Assembly: GCA_013141455.1 (NCBI GenBank)
Contig: JABFQW010000081.1
Coordinates: 1 to 64,000, forward strand
Reading direction: 5' to 3'
From: Bacteroidales bacterium
GTDB taxonomy: Bacteria > Bacteroidota > Bacteroidia > Bacteroidales > F082
DNA length: 64,000 bases
Shown here: piece by piece, positions 62,420 to 64,000 of the stretch
Layout: each line of letters opens with the position of its first letter
Numbering within the stretch: position 1 is the first letter of the stretch
Program-made: the position numbers and the translations under genes
Notes under the pieces: model-generated
The model's database searches: none
Seen by the model: only the letters and a program-made list of their open reading frames with translations
What the model was told of the DNA's origin: nothing

Positions 62420-62746
62420 TTTCATGTTTAGATATCACTTCCATTTTCATTTCAATATAGCAGAAAGCTGAACAAAAATTGCAGGGTGGGTTTGGTTTTA
62501 CAATGGTTCGTTGTAATCATGCGGTATTTTGGTGTTGGGTTTGTATGAGATTGGTAACGCAGGATAAAAGTAAATATTTGAAAATAAAAACATTAAAGAA
62601 GAATTATTTTGAAATAAAGGATAAAAAAGAAACGTAATGAAGAGAAAAAAAATGAACAATTACGCTGCTTTGCGTGTTCTTATTAGATTCGATATAAATT
62701 ACTCTTGTAAATAAAGGATTGGTGTTTGAAGTTGGTAGCGATTTTA
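62420..62746 (+). repeat. Intergenic direct repeat, copy 3
   Basis: 327 bp matching copy 1 almost throughout, 2579 bp further on. Its hairpin has shrunk to ACGC-GCGT. It lies in the 62262-62995 gap, which holds no gene. Confidence 0.9.
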
Positions 62747-62888
62747 CTACAGAATTTCATACGCAAATTTTCAAAGAACGAGTCTCCTCCCCTTTTTTAC
62801 CAATAACCAATCAGAAATCCTCTCCAATTTCCAGAATGAAGATAAGGCTATGGATTTCGTTCAATCGGTCCCGAAATATCGTGATCAT

Positions 62889-62939
62889 TGCCTGTCCCGG
62901 CAGCATGTCTCGCTGGATTCCCGATGTTCGGGACAGGCA
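62889..62939. repeat. Inverted repeat after the AAA/DUF4143 gene
   Basis: Perfect 11-bp arms TGCCTGTCCCG (62889-62899) and CGGGACAGGCA (62929-62939) with a 29-bp loop, 57 bp past the stop. No T-run follows; it may be a REP-like element rather than a terminator. Confidence 0.7.
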
Positions 62940-62995
62940 GTGCCGACCATAGGGATTCATTATTATACCTGGTATTATATCTAACGTTTTGTTAT

Positions 62996-64000
62996 TTAAT
63001 AGCCTAACGAAGATAGTGAAATCACATTTATTCCGTCTTTCCGGGTATAACTAATTCCTGTACCTGTTATTATATTCAAGGATTTGGGCGGTTCTACCAT
63101 CTTCTTATCTAAAATTGAAACGAATTTATTCAAACTTGCTGCTGCTTCTTCAATTTGACCTGTACCAAGTTTTATTTCAAAAGCACACCAATCTCTATTG
63201 TATTTTTGAACGATAGCATCTACCTCCAGACCACTTGAGTCGCGGTAGTGGTAAACTTTTGCGTCATTTGCCTGTGCATATACACGAAGTTCATGTGTGG
63301 CAAGCGATTCAAACAAAAAACCTGTAAATTTCAGGTCATTTAGGAGTGATTCCCTATCGGCCCCTAATGTAGCTACCGAAAGTGAAACATCAGCAAAATG
63401 GCGTTTGGGTGATTTTCGCAGAGAAGAGGAAGATCGAATGTGCGTGTTCCAGACAGGTTGATTTTCGGTTATCATCAATCTGTCGAGCGCATCAAGATAA
63501 TTGTAAATGGTAGGACGCGAGATATCATGATGCTCTTTTTCCCGAATATCGGATTCGAGGGTTGTTATATCTACTATGGTTGCTGTGTTACGAGCTAAAG
63601 AGCGAAGTATGTTTCTTACTTTTGCCGGGTCGCGTTTTGTATTTGAAACACGACTCATATCTACTTCAGCAAGCAAATCTACATAAGCACGATTCAAATC
63701 GCTTGCCTGACTAATATTTTTACCAATCAATGCCGGAAATCCTCCTATGATTATCCTCTCAACAATACTTTCCAATTCAGTAGGATTATCATAAATTTGA
63801 ATCTCCCCCCCTGTTTCAAAAAGATTTTTTAAACTCACTTTGCCTGTTGAAAAACCTAATTCCTGCCAACTCATTGTATGCATATCAAGTATTGTAAATC
63901 GACCTGCGCCTGAGTGCATTTTGATGTTTTCATCAGGGTTTGCAGAACCAGTCAGAATAAATTGAGCTGTTTCGTTGCGATAGTCTATTTCATGACGAAT
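62996..64000 (-). CDS. AAA ATPase/DUF4143 protein, partial (runs off the window)
   Basis: At least 334 residues; the frame continues past position 64000, so the 5' end is missing. The text just before the first internal Met reads FILTGSANPDENIKMHSGAG, the sensor segment (TGS...) of the DUF4143-type ATPases, followed by GRFTILDMHTMSWQELGFS. The C-terminal DUF4143 half contains SRPTIYNYLDALDRLMITEN (winged-helix-like), FTGFLFESLATHELRVYAQA and the nuclease-like YHYRDSSGLEVDAIVQKYN with AFEIKLG (D...ExK). These proteins are common, often toxin- or defence-linked; function unproven. The Walker A lies outside the window. Confidence 0.85.
   Translation of the reverse strand: MRHEIDYRNETAQFILTGSANPDENIKMHSGAGRFTILDMHTMSWQELGFSTGKVSLKNLFETGGEIQIYDNPTELESIVERIIIGGFPALIGKNISQASDLNRAYVDLLAEVDMSRVSNTKRDPAKVRNILRSLARNTATIVDITTLESDIREKEHHDISRPTIYNYLDALDRLMITENQPVWNTHIRSSSSLRKSPKRHFADVSLSVATLGADRESLLNDLKFTGFLFESLATHELRVYAQANDAKVYHYRDSSGLEVDAIVQKYNRDWCAFEIKLGTGQIEEAAASLNKFVSILDKKMVEPPKSLNIITGTGISYTRKDGINVISLSSLGY

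Noticed and set aside
59841-62746. Integron attC sites
   Set aside because: The layout is cassette-like, but I could not find the expected RYYYAAC/GTTRRRY core pair in the three copies and there is no integrase in view.

Overview
The window reads as a chromosomal piece of an anaerobic or microaerophilic Bacteroidota, probably an environmental member of the Bacteroidales/Marinilabiliales side. The evidence is a TonB-dependent receptor with a carboxypeptidase-like N-terminal domain, an OmpA-family protein, a TPR/LuxR-type regulator, DUF1599, DUF6261 and BT_3928-like families, the folP-cdaA neighbourhood, AT-rich codon use, and many start regions preceded by the Bacteroidota -7 promoter element TAnnTTTG. 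Rubrerythrin, a flavin reductase-rubredoxin fusion and NiFe-hydrogenase maturation genes suggest anaerobic life. No rRNA, tRNA, CRISPR array or transposase was seen.

Layout. 1-15.1 kb is ordinary metabolism and signalling: HD protein, isocitrate/isopropylmalate dehydrogenase, methyltransferase, glutaryl-CoA-type acyl-CoA dehydrogenase, CvfB-like S1 protein, ureohydrolase, a four-PAS histidine kinase, a WalJ-like MBL hydrolase, a VF530 protein and an ABC-F ATPase. 15.1-22.3 kb is a very AT-rich accessory island. At its centre is a tight minus-strand run: DNA methylase-like protein, radical SAM protein, SEFIR (TIR-related) protein. It looks like an undescribed defence or conflict module. 22.3-24.9 kb holds tandem repeats, a helical/carboxypeptidase-regulatory gene and a large palindromic element. 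24.9-30.4 kb has a secreted-protein/OmpA operon and a TPR-LuxR regulator. 30.5-35.2 kb is hypF-hypC-hypD-hypE. 36-40.6 kb is cell-envelope genes (LVIVD lipoprotein, barrel protein, TonB receptor). 40.7-53.7 kb is core genes: dnaN (frameshifted in this sequence), plsY, a giant exported protein, prmA, tpiA, a peptide-type ABC permease, a DoxX-like protein, DUF1599, folP and cdaA. 53.8-55.1 kb is an oxidative-stress pair. 55.2-64 kb is a second accessory region: a DUF6261 gene flanked by minisatellites, a SIR2-TPR protein, a DUF1016 nuclease-like protein, a small secreted protein and an AAA/DUF4143 protein running off the window. Three direct copies of a 170-327 bp noncoding repeat separate the last four genes.

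For follow-up, the best candidates are the methylase/radical SAM/SEFIR module (17749-21587), the repeat-separated array carrying the SIR2-TPR gene (56629-64000), the pair of inverted palindromic elements (about 24.4 and 52.7 kb), and the tandem-repeat arrays directly upstream of two helical-protein genes (23.8-24.0 kb and 56.2-56.4 kb). All family names come from motif recognition by eye; no database search was run.
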